Assembly (NCBI GenBank): GCA_046350295.1
Contig: JAXMAR010000032.1
Span: forward strand, 30,013-94,012
Length of the DNA: 64,000 bases
Origin: JAXMAR01 sp046350295
GTDB taxonomy: Bacteria; Planctomycetota; Planctomycetia; Gemmatales; Gemmataceae
Direction: 5' to 3'
In this document: in pieces, positions 53,216-63,155 of the stretch
Layout: each line of letters starts with the position of its first letter
Numbering within the stretch: position 1 is the first letter of the stretch
The notes under the pieces: model-generated
Databases searched by the model: none
Told to the model about the DNA's origin: nothing
What the model saw: only the letters and a program-made list of their open reading frames with translations
Made by a program: the position numbers and the translations under genes

Positions 53216-56200
53216 TCAACCCGGATCCCCCACTAGCACGAAGCTCGCCCAGAAGAAAGGATGCGCCGCCCCGTTCCTCATCCGTCGCTGCTCGATCAGC
53301 GCCCGCTGCGCCCCGTGCAGCGCCGCCAGTTTTCCCTCCCCTAGCCGGGCATAGAACGCTTTCATAAGGTCGCGCGTCTCCGCGTCCGGTACTTCGAACA
53401 GGCTCGTCACCAGCGTCCGCGCGCCGGCGTAGAGGAAGGCCCATCTTAAGCCCGACACGCCTTCGCCGGTCTTCAAGTCCCCCAGGCCGGTCTGGCAGGC
53501 GCTCAGGACCACTAGGTCCGTGCCGCGCAGGTCGAGGAGGGAGATTTCCTCCGCCGTGACCCAGCCGTCGTCGACGCCGGCGCTCTCCTGTTCGCCGACG
53601 TTGTTGGCGCCGGCGAGGATGAAGCCGGAGCGCAGGAGCGGGTTGTCGAACTGCTTCAGGCGGCCGCGGGCCCAGCCGGCGCCGCTGCCTTCCTTGCCGA
53701 CGGCCTTGGGGTCGTAGTCGATCGAGAAGCCGTGGGTTGCGAGATGGAGGATGCGCGGGGCGGGGAGGCGCCTGAAGGCCTCCTCGAGCGCGTCCGGTCC
53801 CTGGAAGACCTGGACCGGGGCGAAGGCGCCGGCGTCGAGCAGCTTCTTGATCTCACGCGCCTCGGACGCGGCGCCGGGCAGGGGCTTCCAGCCGACGCGC
53901 GTGTCGCCGAAGGCGCCGCGCGTGCCGTCGACTTTCGGCGGCTTGCCAGTCAGCTTCGCGGCGCCGGCCGCGCGTTTCTCGGGGTTGAGCTGAAAATCGG
54001 GATTAGCGAAGATGACGGTTCCCTTGGCCTGCGTCGTGTCGGGGCGAAGGAGGTCGCGGCCGCTGGCGAGGTAGACGAAGCGGAAGGTCTCGACGAGGTA
54101 TTTGCCGTCGGGGCTAGCGAGGGCCTCGAAGGGGACGCGAGTGAGGTCGCCGTCCGGCGCGAGGAAGACGAGCGACACCTTGCCCAGATGCTTGCGGAGC
54201 GGCTCGAAGACGAGGGTGTGGAGGTCCTGGGCGGTTTTCTTCAGCGTCTTTTCCTCGCTCTTCTCCAGATCGCGCGCCTCGTCGGCCGAGTCGCAGTCCT
54301 TGAGCTTCTCTTGGAAGTCGCTGAAGCCGCGGCGCAGGGCGGCGACTCCCTTGTCGATGGGGCTAGCGTCGCCGAGGCGAAGGAGGCGGACGGGGCCCTC
54401 GCGCGGGAGGACGAACGCGTAATAGACGGCCTCCAGGCGGACGAACTCGACGAGGGCGGCGTCCGCGAGGAGACGCTTGCGCACGGCCTCGGCGCCGACT
54501 TCCGCGGCGTGTCCCGGCAATCGCTCGGCCAGGCCACGGCTGAGTTCCGCTTCGAGGCTCGCGAGGCGCTCGCGCTTCGTGTCCATCTCCTTGGCGAAGG
54601 CTTCCGCGTCTCTTGCGGGCGCGCCTTTCAGGGCAGCGTCGGCGAGGATTTGCTTCAGCTCGCGACACTCAATGAGCCGCTTGAACAGGGGGGCGTCGGG
54701 CGCGAGCAGGTCCTGGACCGCGCGGAAGCGGCGGACCGCGTCGAAGACGGCCCCCTTGCGGCGCAGCGTCCAGTCGAGGGCGAGGGAGGGCGCCGTCTCC
54801 AGGCGGCCGGCGTAGGCGATGTCGATCATCTGCGGGAGGAAGTCGGCGGTGGTTGCGAGGAAGGCGTGCATGGCTGATTCGGAGCTGAAGGCGAAGACCG
54901 TTTGAATTCCTTCCTGCGCGAGGGCCAGGCAGCGGTCCTGGAACTTGAGGGCCTGGTCCCAGGCGCCGAGGCGGGCGTGGACGCGGGCGAGGCCGTCGCA
55001 CACGCTGGCGAGCTCCGAGTTGTGGCGGCCGGCCTTCGTGAGGATGGCGAAGGCGCGCTCGTGGGCGGCCCGGGCCTCGGCGTCCCGGCCCTGGGTGGCG
55101 TACAGCGTCGCCAGGTTGTGCAGCGGGCCAGTGAGCTGGAAATGCTCCGGACCGAAGCGGCGCTCGGCGATCTTGAGGCTGCGGAGATAGGCCGCCTCCG
55201 CGTCCGCGGGTCGCTTCAGGTTCTTGTAGACCATGCCGAGGTTGTTGAGGTTGGCCGCGACGTCCGGGTGATCCTCGCCGCGCGTCTCACTGATCGCCAG
55301 CGCGCGCAGCAGTACCGGCTCGGCGTCGGCGTAACGCTTATCCTGGACGAGCATCGTGCTGAGATTGTTGAGGAAGATGCCGAGGACCGGATGATCTTTC
55401 CCGAGCGCCGCCTCTTGAACCTCGATAGCGCGGCGCAGGTGGCTCTCGGCCTCCTTGCGGCGTCCCAGGTTGCCGTAGAGGAGCCCCAGGTTGGCGAGTG
55501 CCCTGGCGACATTGGGATGCGTCTTGCCAAGGCGCGTCTCCATGATCGCGAGGCAGCGGAGGTACAGCTTCTCGGCGTCGGCCGGGCGCTCCATGTCCGT
55601 GTAGAGGCTCGCGAGGTTGTTGAGGACGGCGGCGAGGTCCGGGTGGTCCTTGGGCAGGCGCGTCTCGCGCAAGCGCAGGCTCCGCAGGAACGCGGCCTCG
55701 GCGTCGCGGAAACGGCCGATCGAATGCAGGACCATACCAAGGTGGTTGAGCGGCGCTTCCAGAATCGGGTGCTTGGGTCCGAAGCGGTCCTCGGTCGCCT
55801 TGATGGAGCGCCGCAGCGCCGCCTCGGCGTCCCGATAGCGAGCCAGATCGAAATAGATGGCCCCGAGTGAATTGAGCGTATCGGCCAGGTCAGCCTCGGC
55901 CTTGCCCGGAATCGCCGAGCGGACTTCGAGCGCCCGCAGCAGGAGTGGCTCCGCTTCTGCGGGCCGGCCCTGCTCGCTAAACAGGGCGGCGAGGTTCATC
56001 AGCGAGACGGCGAGCCCAGGGCTCTTCGCCTTCTCCGCGATGGCGATGCTGCGGCGATAGAGCGCCTCGGCCTTGTCCCATTGCCGCAGCCGGCCGTGAG
56101 CCATGGCGGCGTTGCTCAAGACTTCAGCGAGTTGCGGATGCTCCGTGCCGACGGCGACCTCCCGAATGGCAGCCGCGCGTGTGAAGGCGGCAAGAGCTTT

Positions 56201-56458
56201 CGCATTGTCGTTGACGGCGAGATAAGCAATGCCGAGTTGGTTGACGATGCTACCGGTGTTGGCATGTGCGGCGCCGAAGACCGCAGGGGCCATGGCGGCG
56301 GCTTTTTCGAGGAAGGGGATTGCTTCGGTGTCCTTGCCCAGGCGACGGAGCTCCATGCCTTTGAGGAAGGCGGCGTCGAGGTCCTTGACGGTGGGACGGG
56401 CAGGGTCGCCGGCGTGGGCAAGGCCGGCAAGGACGGCGAGGAGGAACAAGGGTCGCAT
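53216..56458 (-). CDS. Exported TPR-CHAT protein 1
   Basis: 1080 residues. ATG 56458 gives a signal peptide (MRPLFLLAVLAGLAHAG). About ten TPR-type repeats (ALAAFTRAAAIREVAVGTEH, LNNLASLYTDMERPADAEKL...) precede a CHAT domain with the caspase-like dyad His in ILHLATHGFS and Cys in LVVLSACQTGLGD, ending FFWASFVLVGDPG. An internal helical region (LALDWTLRRKGAVFDAVRRF) links the parts. TPR-CHAT proteins are separase-like protease candidates; a signal peptide puts it outside the cytoplasm. It is divergent from the M48 gene with 245 nt between starts. Confidence 0.9.
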   Translation of the reverse strand: MRPLFLLAVLAGLAHAGDPARPTVKDLDAAFLKGMELRRLGKDTEAIPFLEKAAAMAPAVFGAAHANTGSIVNQLGIAYLAVNDNAKALAAFTRAAAIREVAVGTEHPQLAEVLSNAAMAHGRLRQWDKAEALYRRSIAIAEKAKSPGLAVSLMNLAALFSEQGRPAEAEPLLLRALEVRSAIPGKAEADLADTLNSLGAIYFDLARYRDAEAALRRSIKATEDRFGPKHPILEAPLNHLGMVLHSIGRFRDAEAAFLRSLRLRETRLPKDHPDLAAVLNNLASLYTDMERPADAEKLYLRCLAIMETRLGKTHPNVARALANLGLLYGNLGRRKEAESHLRRAIEVQEAALGKDHPVLGIFLNNLSTMLVQDKRYADAEPVLLRALAISETRGEDHPDVAANLNNLGMVYKNLKRPADAEAAYLRSLKIAERRFGPEHFQLTGPLHNLATLYATQGRDAEARAAHERAFAILTKAGRHNSELASVCDGLARVHARLGAWDQALKFQDRCLALAQEGIQTVFAFSSESAMHAFLATTADFLPQMIDIAYAGRLETAPSLALDWTLRRKGAVFDAVRRFRAVQDLLAPDAPLFKRLIECRELKQILADAALKGAPARDAEAFAKEMDTKRERLASLEAELSRGLAERLPGHAAEVGAEAVRKRLLADAALVEFVRLEAVYYAFVLPREGPVRLLRLGDASPIDKGVAALRRGFSDFQEKLKDCDSADEARDLEKSEEKTLKKTAQDLHTLVFEPLRKHLGKVSLVFLAPDGDLTRVPFEALASPDGKYLVETFRFVYLASGRDLLRPDTTQAKGTVIFANPDFQLNPEKRAAGAAKLTGKPPKVDGTRGAFGDTRVGWKPLPGAASEAREIKKLLDAGAFAPVQVFQGPDALEEAFRRLPAPRILHLATHGFSIDYDPKAVGKEGSGAGWARGRLKQFDNPLLRSGFILAGANNVGEQESAGVDDGWVTAEEISLLDLRGTDLVVLSACQTGLGDLKTGEGVSGLRWAFLYAGARTLVTSLFEVPDAETRDLMKAFYARLGEGKLAALHGAQRALIEQRRMRNGAAHPFFWASFVLVGDPG

Positions 56459-56703
56459 CGGCGGTCTCACTGGCGCGTCGAGAGGGGAAATGACACGATG
56501 ATAGCCGAATGGGAAGAGGGGGGGTACAGAAAAGCTCGTGCCGATCACCTAGAGCCCGACGCGGCATGACGCGGGTACAGTCAAATAAGCAGGCGCGGAT
56601 TACATCGCCAGCTTTATGGCCTTGTGCCTCATAAGCATTTCACTTGCGATTCCGCCGGCTCACGGCCATACTACCTCCATCCAATCGCGCCAGGAGTCCC
56701 ATC

Positions 56704-58584
56704 ATGCGCTTCCTTCTACCGGCTCTTTGCCTCATCGCCGTGACCCCGTCCATCCGGGCGGGCGAGGATGACGAAAAACTGTTCAACAAGGTCATGGCGC
56801 GCCTGCTCAGCGCCGACCTCGTGCGTAAGGAATACCCGGACAAGTATCTCTGGCCGCCAAAATACTTCGTGAAGCCCGACTCCGCCAAGGAACTCAATGC
56901 CTATGCCACGGCGCACGTCAAGCTCGGCGCAATCATCGAGGACGGCAAGACGCGGCCCGTGGTCATGATGACCGAGGGCTACCTCACGAAGCTGGTGAAG
57001 GGGAACGAGAACATTTGCGCCGCCGTCATGGGGCATGAGCTGGCGCATCTAACCAAGGACCATGTCGGCGGCTCGCGCGCCGAGACCGGGTTGCTGTTCC
57101 TCGCTTTTTCGCGCGATCACGAGATCGAGGCCGACCTGAGCGGCATGCGCTACGCTCTCGCCGCCGGCTATCCCTGCAAGGAGAGCATCACCGGCGCCTT
57201 TCGCGAGATGAAGAAGAACACGAGCTATACGTCGTTCGAGGGCCTTCATACCACCCACCCCTCGTGGGACGAGCGCCTTATGTTCCTCGACCGGGAACAG
57301 GCCAAACTCTGGTCGGCCATGAGCGCCTTTAACAACGGCGCCCTGTTTCTGCAACTCGAGCAGTACCCCGCTGCCGAGCAATGCTTCCGGGCCGTCGTCA
57401 AGGAGTTCCCGGAATGCCATGAGGGCTGGGCCAACCTCGGCTATACGCTCCTCATGCGCTATTGCGACGCCCTGGACGCCGACGACCTGCGCCATTTCCG
57501 CATCGGCCATATCGTCGCCGGCTGCTTCTACAACCGGCCCGATAGCCTGGAGTCGAAGGTCCGTGGTATCGACGAAAAGACCTGGCACAAGGCCGTCGAG
57601 GCCCTCAAGACCGCGCTCGCCCTCAAGGAAGACATGGTGCTGCCGCGCGCCTGCCTGGGTATCGCCTACCTCGTTCATCCCGAAGGCAAGGACGTCAAGC
57701 AGGCTCGCCTCGCCTTCGAGCAGGCCTTGGCCAGCACGCGCAAGGACAAGGGCGTGCGCGGCAACCTATCCAGTCTGATGTCGCTCCTCATCAACGCCGG
57801 CGTCACCGAGCTCGCCGACGGCAACGTTGCCGCCGCCGAAGAGAAATTCGGCATGGCCGAAAGGGTCGGAGCCAAACTGGACGACGTGCCGCTGATCCGA
57901 ACGCTCGATGTCGCCCTCCTGTTCAACCAGGCGCTGGTCGCCTCGGAAGCCAAGGACGCCGACGCCAAGCGCGCCGCCCTCAAGAAATGGCAGCGCTACC
58001 TCGCCCTCGCCGGGCAGGACTCCGCGTGGTGGCCGCTCGCTTACGACCGCTATGCCAAGCTGGCGCGCGAGTTGGGCGACAAAGTGACGCCGGCCGAGGA
58101 GATCGTTAAGCTGCTCGGCCCGGCGCCGACGCGGCTGACGACTTCCGTCACCAGCGGCGCCAACACGGTCTTCCTCAGCGAGCCGATCGAGCAAGCCGTC
58201 GCCGACCTGGGCAAGGGCGAAGGCGTACCGCAACCTCTGTTCCCGAAATCGAAGTTCATCCGCTGGCGCTTCGCAAGCAAGGGGATCGACGTCCTGGGCA
58301 AGGACAAGGTCCTGGCGATCTACCTCACCAGCGCCAAAGGCCCGCCGATCATCGTGCAAGCGGCGGGGAGCAGCACCAAGGGCCGGGAGCTGCGCGTCGG
58401 TATGAAAACCAAGGAAGTGACCGACGTGCTCGGCGATCAGCCGGTGACGCATGGGTACCTCACGGATCCGGACCGGCGTTACCGCCTCTATCCGCTCCTC
58501 GGCCTGGCGCTGCGATTCAATGATGAGGATCGGATCGAGGAGATGGCGCTGGCGCGTGTGCCGCGGATGGAGATGCGGAAATGA
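56704..58584 (+). CDS. Exported M48-type metallopeptidase with TPR-like region
   Basis: 626 residues. ATG 56704 begins a signal peptide (MRFLLPALCLIAVTPSIRAG). The zinc site HELAH and the third ligand in FSRDHEIEADLSGMRYALAA identify an M48 (BepA/LoiP-like) peptidase. A TPR-like region follows (GALFLQLEQYPAAEQCFRAV..., PRACLGIAYLVHPEGKDVKQ) and a C-terminal domain of about 150 residues with no recognised family. Its stop overlaps the next gene's possible start (ATGA). Confidence 0.88.
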   Translation: MRFLLPALCLIAVTPSIRAGEDDEKLFNKVMARLLSADLVRKEYPDKYLWPPKYFVKPDSAKELNAYATAHVKLGAIIEDGKTRPVVMMTEGYLTKLVKGNENICAAVMGHELAHLTKDHVGGSRAETGLLFLAFSRDHEIEADLSGMRYALAAGYPCKESITGAFREMKKNTSYTSFEGLHTTHPSWDERLMFLDREQAKLWSAMSAFNNGALFLQLEQYPAAEQCFRAVVKEFPECHEGWANLGYTLLMRYCDALDADDLRHFRIGHIVAGCFYNRPDSLESKVRGIDEKTWHKAVEALKTALALKEDMVLPRACLGIAYLVHPEGKDVKQARLAFEQALASTRKDKGVRGNLSSLMSLLINAGVTELADGNVAAAEEKFGMAERVGAKLDDVPLIRTLDVALLFNQALVASEAKDADAKRAALKKWQRYLALAGQDSAWWPLAYDRYAKLARELGDKVTPAEEIVKLLGPAPTRLTTSVTSGANTVFLSEPIEQAVADLGKGEGVPQPLFPKSKFIRWRFASKGIDVLGKDKVLAIYLTSAKGPPIIVQAAGSSTKGRELRVGMKTKEVTDVLGDQPVTHGYLTDPDRRYRLYPLLGLALRFNDEDRIEEMALARVPRMEMRK

Positions 58585-58622
58585 GCAAGAGTCCAGTGGC
58601 CGCCTTTGTTTCGAGGAAAGGC

Positions 58623-61364
58623 ATGTTTCGTTACACTCGTCGCTCGGTGATCGCGATCTTGGCCGCTGCGATCGGACTCCTCCCGACCGCCTCGCTTTGG
58701 GCCGATGAAGCCACGACGGGGTTTAAAACGCCTTCCACCCCGGAACTGAAGAAGACATTGGACTCGCATTTTCAACGGGGGTTGACTCTGCGAAAGGAAG
58801 GGAAGTGGCCTCAAGCGGCTATTGCCTTCGAAAAGGCCGCCGCCCTCGCCCCCAAGGTCTTCGGCCCCGACCACCTGAGCACAGCACTAATTTGGAATGC
58901 CTCCGGCGTCGCCTGGTCCAATGCGCGGGAGCCGAAAAAGGCGATTGCGGCATATGAGGAGAGCCTGCGAATTCGTGAGACGGTCCTCGGCAAGGACCAT
59001 GAGCTCGTCGGCCAAACGCTGAACAATCTGTCCATAGCTCATCGCAGGCTCGGCCATCGGGAAGCAGCGGAGCGCCTCGCGCTGCGCAGTTTGCAGATCG
59101 TCGAAGCTCGTTTAGGCCCCGATCATCTGAGGGTGGCGGACGGTTTGAACAATCTTGCTGTTTTGCACAAAGAAGCGGCGCGGTACGAAAAAGCGGAGTC
59201 GCTCTTCCTGCGCGCTCTGGAGATTCGGGAGAGGCGGGCGTTGAAAGACGATCCTGGTTTGGCGCCCTTATTGAATAACCTGGGAGATCTGTATTATTTC
59301 ACCGGCCGCTTTCGTGACGCGGAAGTCGTCCACCTGCGCGCCCTGAAGTTGGAAGAGCGTGGGGAAGACCATGCAGGCCTGGAATTGCCGCTCAACCATC
59401 TCGCGTTGACCTATCAGGCGCTGGGACGATACCGGGAGGCGGAAAAACTCTTTCTTCGCGCCCTGCGCCTCCGGGAGAAAAGGGCCGACCAATTGGGACA
59501 GGCCGTTATCTTCAACAATCTGGGACGACTCTACGTAACAATGGAGCGATTTGCCGAAGCCGAGGACTACCTGCGCCGCAGTCTCGCCATCAGGGAGAAA
59601 AAGCTGGGCGAGGACCATTTGGATTATGCGTCCGCGCTGACGAATCTTGGGAGCCTTTGTCTGAGCCTTGGCCGCGACAAGGAAGCCGATCTGCTTTTTC
59701 GAAAGGCGATCGAGATTCGTGAAAAAAACCTCGGACCAGATCATCCGTTGGCCGCCCAAGCGCTGGCGAGCCTTGCCGTTTCGCTGACCGCCCGAGGTCG
59801 CGATGCCGAGGCCGAACCTCTGTTGTTGCGTGCTCTTAAGATTCAGCAAATCAAGGGCGGGGCGGGGAGCGACACGCTCGCAACCAACTTGGCGATGTGT
59901 TACCGAGCGCAAGGACGGCTCAAGGAGGCTCAGAACTTGCTCGAGGACGCCCTGCAAGCCGCTGAGAAACGCCTGGGGGCTGAACATCCTCGCCTTGTCC
60001 TCATACTAAATAACCTCGCCACCCTTCATATTACTGCAGGTCGTTTTCCGGATGCGGACAAGCTCCTCCAACGAGGCCTTGCGATCGCCCGGAAGGAGCC
60101 GGGTGATTTCGCCCTCGCTCACGCCTACCAGGCTCTGGCCAGACTCAACAGCGCCGAGGGACGACTCGGGGATGCACTCGACTTTCAGAATAAGTGCCTC
60201 CTTAGCTGCGAGCTCGCGATCCAAAATGTATTCGCGTTCAGTTCCGAAGGAGCGATGCATGCGTTCCTTGAGAGAACAAATCTGACGCTTCCCGGCCTCA
60301 TTTCACTCGCAGCCGCCACGCCGGACAAGGACGCCTGTTCACTCGCTCTTGACTGGACTCTGCGCCGTAAAGGGATTATCTTCGACACGGTCCGACGCTT
60401 CCGTCAGCTACAAGACTCTTTGTCCGCTGAGGACCCACTTGGCAAGCGCCTCGCCGAGTATCGTGCCTTGAGACAACGAATGGCTGACGCTGTCTTCAAC
60501 CCCGCCCCGGACAGTGGCGGGGAAGCGACGAAGAGCGAATTGGCGCGCTGGCGCAAAGAAGCGGACGAGTTGGATGCGGAATTGAATCGAGGACTCGCTG
60601 CCAGATCATCCGCGTCCGCAATCGAAGCCGTGAGCACAGAAAAGGTCCGGAAGATTCTGGCGCCCAAGAGTTGCCTCGTCGAGTTCGTGCGCTGTCCCTC
60701 GCGGGTTGTCAAGTCGGGTGATTGGACTGCGCCGCATTACTTCGCCTTCACTCTAAGGCCGGGCGCCGCGCAGCCGGAACTCGTCGACCTGGGGCCCGCG
60801 AGCACGATCGATAAGTCGTTGACAAACCTGCGCAATCATTTCGCTGATTTTCAGGAAAAGCTCAAGGACTGCGAATCCGCCGAGGAAGTGCACGACTTGG
60901 AGAAGACCCAAGAAAAGGGAATTCGGAAGATAGGTCAAGCAGTCCATGCTATCATCTTCGCACCTCTGCAAAAGGCGCTGGGTGACGCTGAGCTTGTCTA
61001 CGTCGCTCCCGATGGCGAATTGAACCGTCTCCCCTTCGAAGTCCTCGTCGACGAATCCGGCAAATACCTCGTCGAGCGTTATCGCTTCGCCTACCTCTCC
61101 AGCGGGCGCGACCTCCTCCGGCCCGATGCCAAGCCCGCCAAAGGAACCACCGTCTTCGCCAACCCCGATTTCAAGCTTGACGCGCCGAACGAGCCGAGCG
61201 TTGCGCCAAGCTACCGAACGCGAAGAAACGAAGGAGATCGTCGCGACAGCCTGGGCGAGGTGCGCGGCGGCGTTGAAGCCGCTGGCGCCGCCGCCGAAGA
61301 CGCGCGATCTCAAGTCCCTGCTGGACGAGGTAGCACGACCCGGTTCGCGTTTTCAGGGCGCTGA
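58623..61364 (+). CDS. Exported TPR-CHAT protein 2, N-terminal part (frameshifted)
   Basis: GAGGAAAGG sits just before ATG 58623, which gives the signal peptide MFRYTRRSVIAILAAAIGLL; an ATG at 58581 overlapping the M48 stop is the alternative. About ten TPRs, then LALDWTLRRKGIIFDTVRRF and the pre-CHAT region to FANPDFKLDAPN. Beyond 61190 the frame is wrong. A sister frame carries WARCAAALKPLAPPPKTRDL, and a third frame starts the CHAT core (61391 on). Two indels thus separate this part from its peptidase core. Confidence 0.8.
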   Translation: MFRYTRRSVIAILAAAIGLLPTASLWADEATTGFKTPSTPELKKTLDSHFQRGLTLRKEGKWPQAAIAFEKAAALAPKVFGPDHLSTALIWNASGVAWSNAREPKKAIAAYEESLRIRETVLGKDHELVGQTLNNLSIAHRRLGHREAAERLALRSLQIVEARLGPDHLRVADGLNNLAVLHKEAARYEKAESLFLRALEIRERRALKDDPGLAPLLNNLGDLYYFTGRFRDAEVVHLRALKLEERGEDHAGLELPLNHLALTYQALGRYREAEKLFLRALRLREKRADQLGQAVIFNNLGRLYVTMERFAEAEDYLRRSLAIREKKLGEDHLDYASALTNLGSLCLSLGRDKEADLLFRKAIEIREKNLGPDHPLAAQALASLAVSLTARGRDAEAEPLLLRALKIQQIKGGAGSDTLATNLAMCYRAQGRLKEAQNLLEDALQAAEKRLGAEHPRLVLILNNLATLHITAGRFPDADKLLQRGLAIARKEPGDFALAHAYQALARLNSAEGRLGDALDFQNKCLLSCELAIQNVFAFSSEGAMHAFLERTNLTLPGLISLAAATPDKDACSLALDWTLRRKGIIFDTVRRFRQLQDSLSAEDPLGKRLAEYRALRQRMADAVFNPAPDSGGEATKSELARWRKEADELDAELNRGLAARSSASAIEAVSTEKVRKILAPKSCLVEFVRCPSRVVKSGDWTAPHYFAFTLRPGAAQPELVDLGPASTIDKSLTNLRNHFADFQEKLKDCESAEEVHDLEKTQEKGIRKIGQAVHAIIFAPLQKALGDAELVYVAPDGELNRLPFEVLVDESGKYLVERYRFAYLSSGRDLLRPDAKPAKGTTVFANPDFKLDAPNEPSVAPSYRTRRNEGDRRDSLGEVRGGVEAAGAAAEDARSQVPAGRGSTTRFAFSGR

Positions 61365-61390
61365 CGCTCGCGGGAGACGTTCCGAAGACG

Positions 61391-61948
61391 ATGACGCCAC
61401 CGCGCGTCCTCCATCTGGCCACGCACGGCTTCTTCGTCGATCACGACCCGGACGCCGCCTGGAAAGAAGGTGAAGGCGCCGGCTGGGCGCGCGGCCGCTT
61501 GAAAAGCGTGGACAATCCGCTCCTGCGCTCCGGCCTCGTCCTCGCGGGGGCCAATACCGTCGGCGACAAGGACAAGGCCACAGGTGTCGATGACGGCTGG
61601 CTCACGGCGGAGGAGATCGCCTTACTGGATCTGCGCGGGACGGAGCTGGTCGTCCTGAGCGCGTGTCAGACGGGGCTGGGAGACCTCAAAACCGGCGAAG
61701 GCGTCCATGGTCTGCGCTGGGCGTTTCTCTACGCTGGCGCCCGCACGCTGGTGACAAGCTTGTTCGAAGTACCGGACACCGAGACGCGCGAACTCATGAA
61801 GAGTTTCTATGGCCGGCTGAAAACCCACGGCAAGCTGGAGGCCTTCCACGGCGCCCAGCTCGCTCTGATCGAGCGCCGCCGCATGAGCCATGGGGCGGCT
61901 CATCCGTTCTTTTGGGCCAGCTTTGTGCTTGTAGGTGATCCCAAGTAA
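61391..61948 (+). CDS. TPR-CHAT protein 2, C-terminal CHAT peptidase part
   Basis: 185 codons. The dyad is kept: His in VLHLATHGFF and Cys in LVVLSACQTGLGD; the end FFWASFVLVGDPK matches protein 1. It is highly similar to the end of the gene at 53216. The ATG at 61391 lies inside the conserved domain and has no clear ribosome site, so this is the shifted 3' part of the same gene rather than a separate one. Confidence 0.75.
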   Translation: MTPPRVLHLATHGFFVDHDPDAAWKEGEGAGWARGRLKSVDNPLLRSGLVLAGANTVGDKDKATGVDDGWLTAEEIALLDLRGTELVVLSACQTGLGDLKTGEGVHGLRWAFLYAGARTLVTSLFEVPDTETRELMKSFYGRLKTHGKLEAFHGAQLALIERRRMSHGAAHPFFWASFVLVGDPK

Positions 61949-62211
61949 GAAACTCTGTGTTTCAGCCCGGCGTCGTATGCGCCGGCCCGATTTGGCAGGA
62001 ATGTCTTCCACTGTCTACGAACTCCACTCTCGCCCACACGAGTGAACGCGAAACGCCAGTGCCACAACTCCCATTCGGCGGCCATGTTCGCGGCTAGAGT
62101 CGGCTGGCTCTGTGCCTCGTCTTCTTTGTCACGGTTGCCCCTCCCGCCTACTCAGATCGAGGCCGAGACGACTGGCCAAGGCGACGCCGACGTGACCGTT
62201 GAGGCTGACGG
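61949..62211. other. Intergenic region, no gene
   Basis: About 260 bases between convergent genes. No domain in any frame, no clear terminator. Confidence 0.45.
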
Positions 62212-62430
62212 TCATCCGCGCACCTCCGATTCCGGGAAGTTTCGCTCTGTCCCGAGGGCTGCGCGTTCAGCCAGCGCGAGGGTAACGGCATCCTGGTTGA
62301 AGCGGAAGCGTTTGCCGATCCGAAGATGGGGGAGTCTGCCCGCGTCGGCCTCACCCTTGATCCACGCTTCGGGCAGATTCAAGGCTCTTGCCAAGGCCGG
62401 CAGCGACAGCAACTGAGGAGTGATTTCCAT
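62212..62430 (-). CDS. Excisionase-like helix-turn-helix protein
   Basis: 72 residues. LLSLPALARALNLPEAWIKG is a MerR/excisionase-type HTH, followed by a GRLPHLRIGKRFRFNQDAV wing. Proteins of this kind act as recombination directionality factors or small regulators. No integrase is near, so a regulator or an orphan is equally possible. Confidence 0.75.
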   Translation of the reverse strand: MEITPQLLSLPALARALNLPEAWIKGEADAGRLPHLRIGKRFRFNQDAVTLALAERAALGTERNFPESEVRG

Positions 62431-62710
62431 TCCCCCAGCCGGGCGCCGGGGTGACGGGCAACGGAGCCAGGGTTAGTCCGGGCCTCCGTTACGCGAGATG
62501 GTGCGGAAGACGATGCCAGCCGACGACAAGACGCGTCGCCCCTCGATCTCGGGTGGTTGCACCCAGCTTGATGCCTGGTAGAATCCAGCCCATAGTCGTT
62601 CAATCAATGGGTCGGTCAGCGTCATCCGAGTGCGCGACGGAGTGGGCGGCCCGACTCCTGCCGCCTGATCGACCACGCCAGCCCCCTCCTTCGTTTCGGA
62701 GATCCTCACC
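62431..62710. other. Divergent intergenic region
   Basis: 280 bases between the HTH gene and the lipoprotein gene. Nothing recognisable; a TAGAAT at about 62579-62584 lacks a matching -35. Confidence 0.4.
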
Positions 62711-63031
62711 ATGAAAACGTTCGTTAGCCTCCTGTTTGTCGCGCTGCTCTTCCTGCCGGGCTGCGGCGGCTCCAGCGGTATCGTGGGAACGTGGAGTTTC
62801 GACGGGGGCAAGTTCGAGTTCCGCGCCGACGGCGCCTTCATCGACCACAACAACCCACCGGGGCTCGGCGAGACCACCACCTACAAGCTCGAAGGGGAGA
62901 AGTTGCACCTCTCCCGCCGAACCGTGTACGTGGACGGCAAGGAGAGTACCGAGAGCCAGGAGTGGGAGGTAAAAACCATCGACAACGACACCTTGGAAGT
63001 CAATGGCGAACGCTGGAAGCGCGTGCGTTGA
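62711..63031 (+). CDS. Small lipoprotein
   Basis: 106 residues. The signal MKTFVSLLFVALLFLPGCGG ends in an LPGC lipobox, so the Cys is the lipidated N-terminus. The mature part (GIVGTWSFDGGKFEFRADGA, VDGKESTESQEW, VNGERWKRV) is a small beta-barrel-like domain of the lipocalin/DUF5640-like kind. Function unknown. Confidence 0.8.
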   Translation: MKTFVSLLFVALLFLPGCGGSSGIVGTWSFDGGKFEFRADGAFIDHNNPPGLGETTTYKLEGEKLHLSRRTVYVDGKESTESQEWEVKTIDNDTLEVNGERWKRVR

Positions 63032-63155
63032 CGGCGCAGAGTCGACGCCCGCCTCGGAAACCGAGTAGACGTGATCGCAACGAAATGCGGCAACGACAAA
63101 GACCCCCGTCCTCGGGGGCCAGGGGCGATTCGGTCGCCCAGGTTGTCGAAGGGGC

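Noticed and set aside
62212..62430. HTH gene as part of an integrated element
   Set aside because: No integrase, att-like repeat or phage gene was found within the right end of the window.
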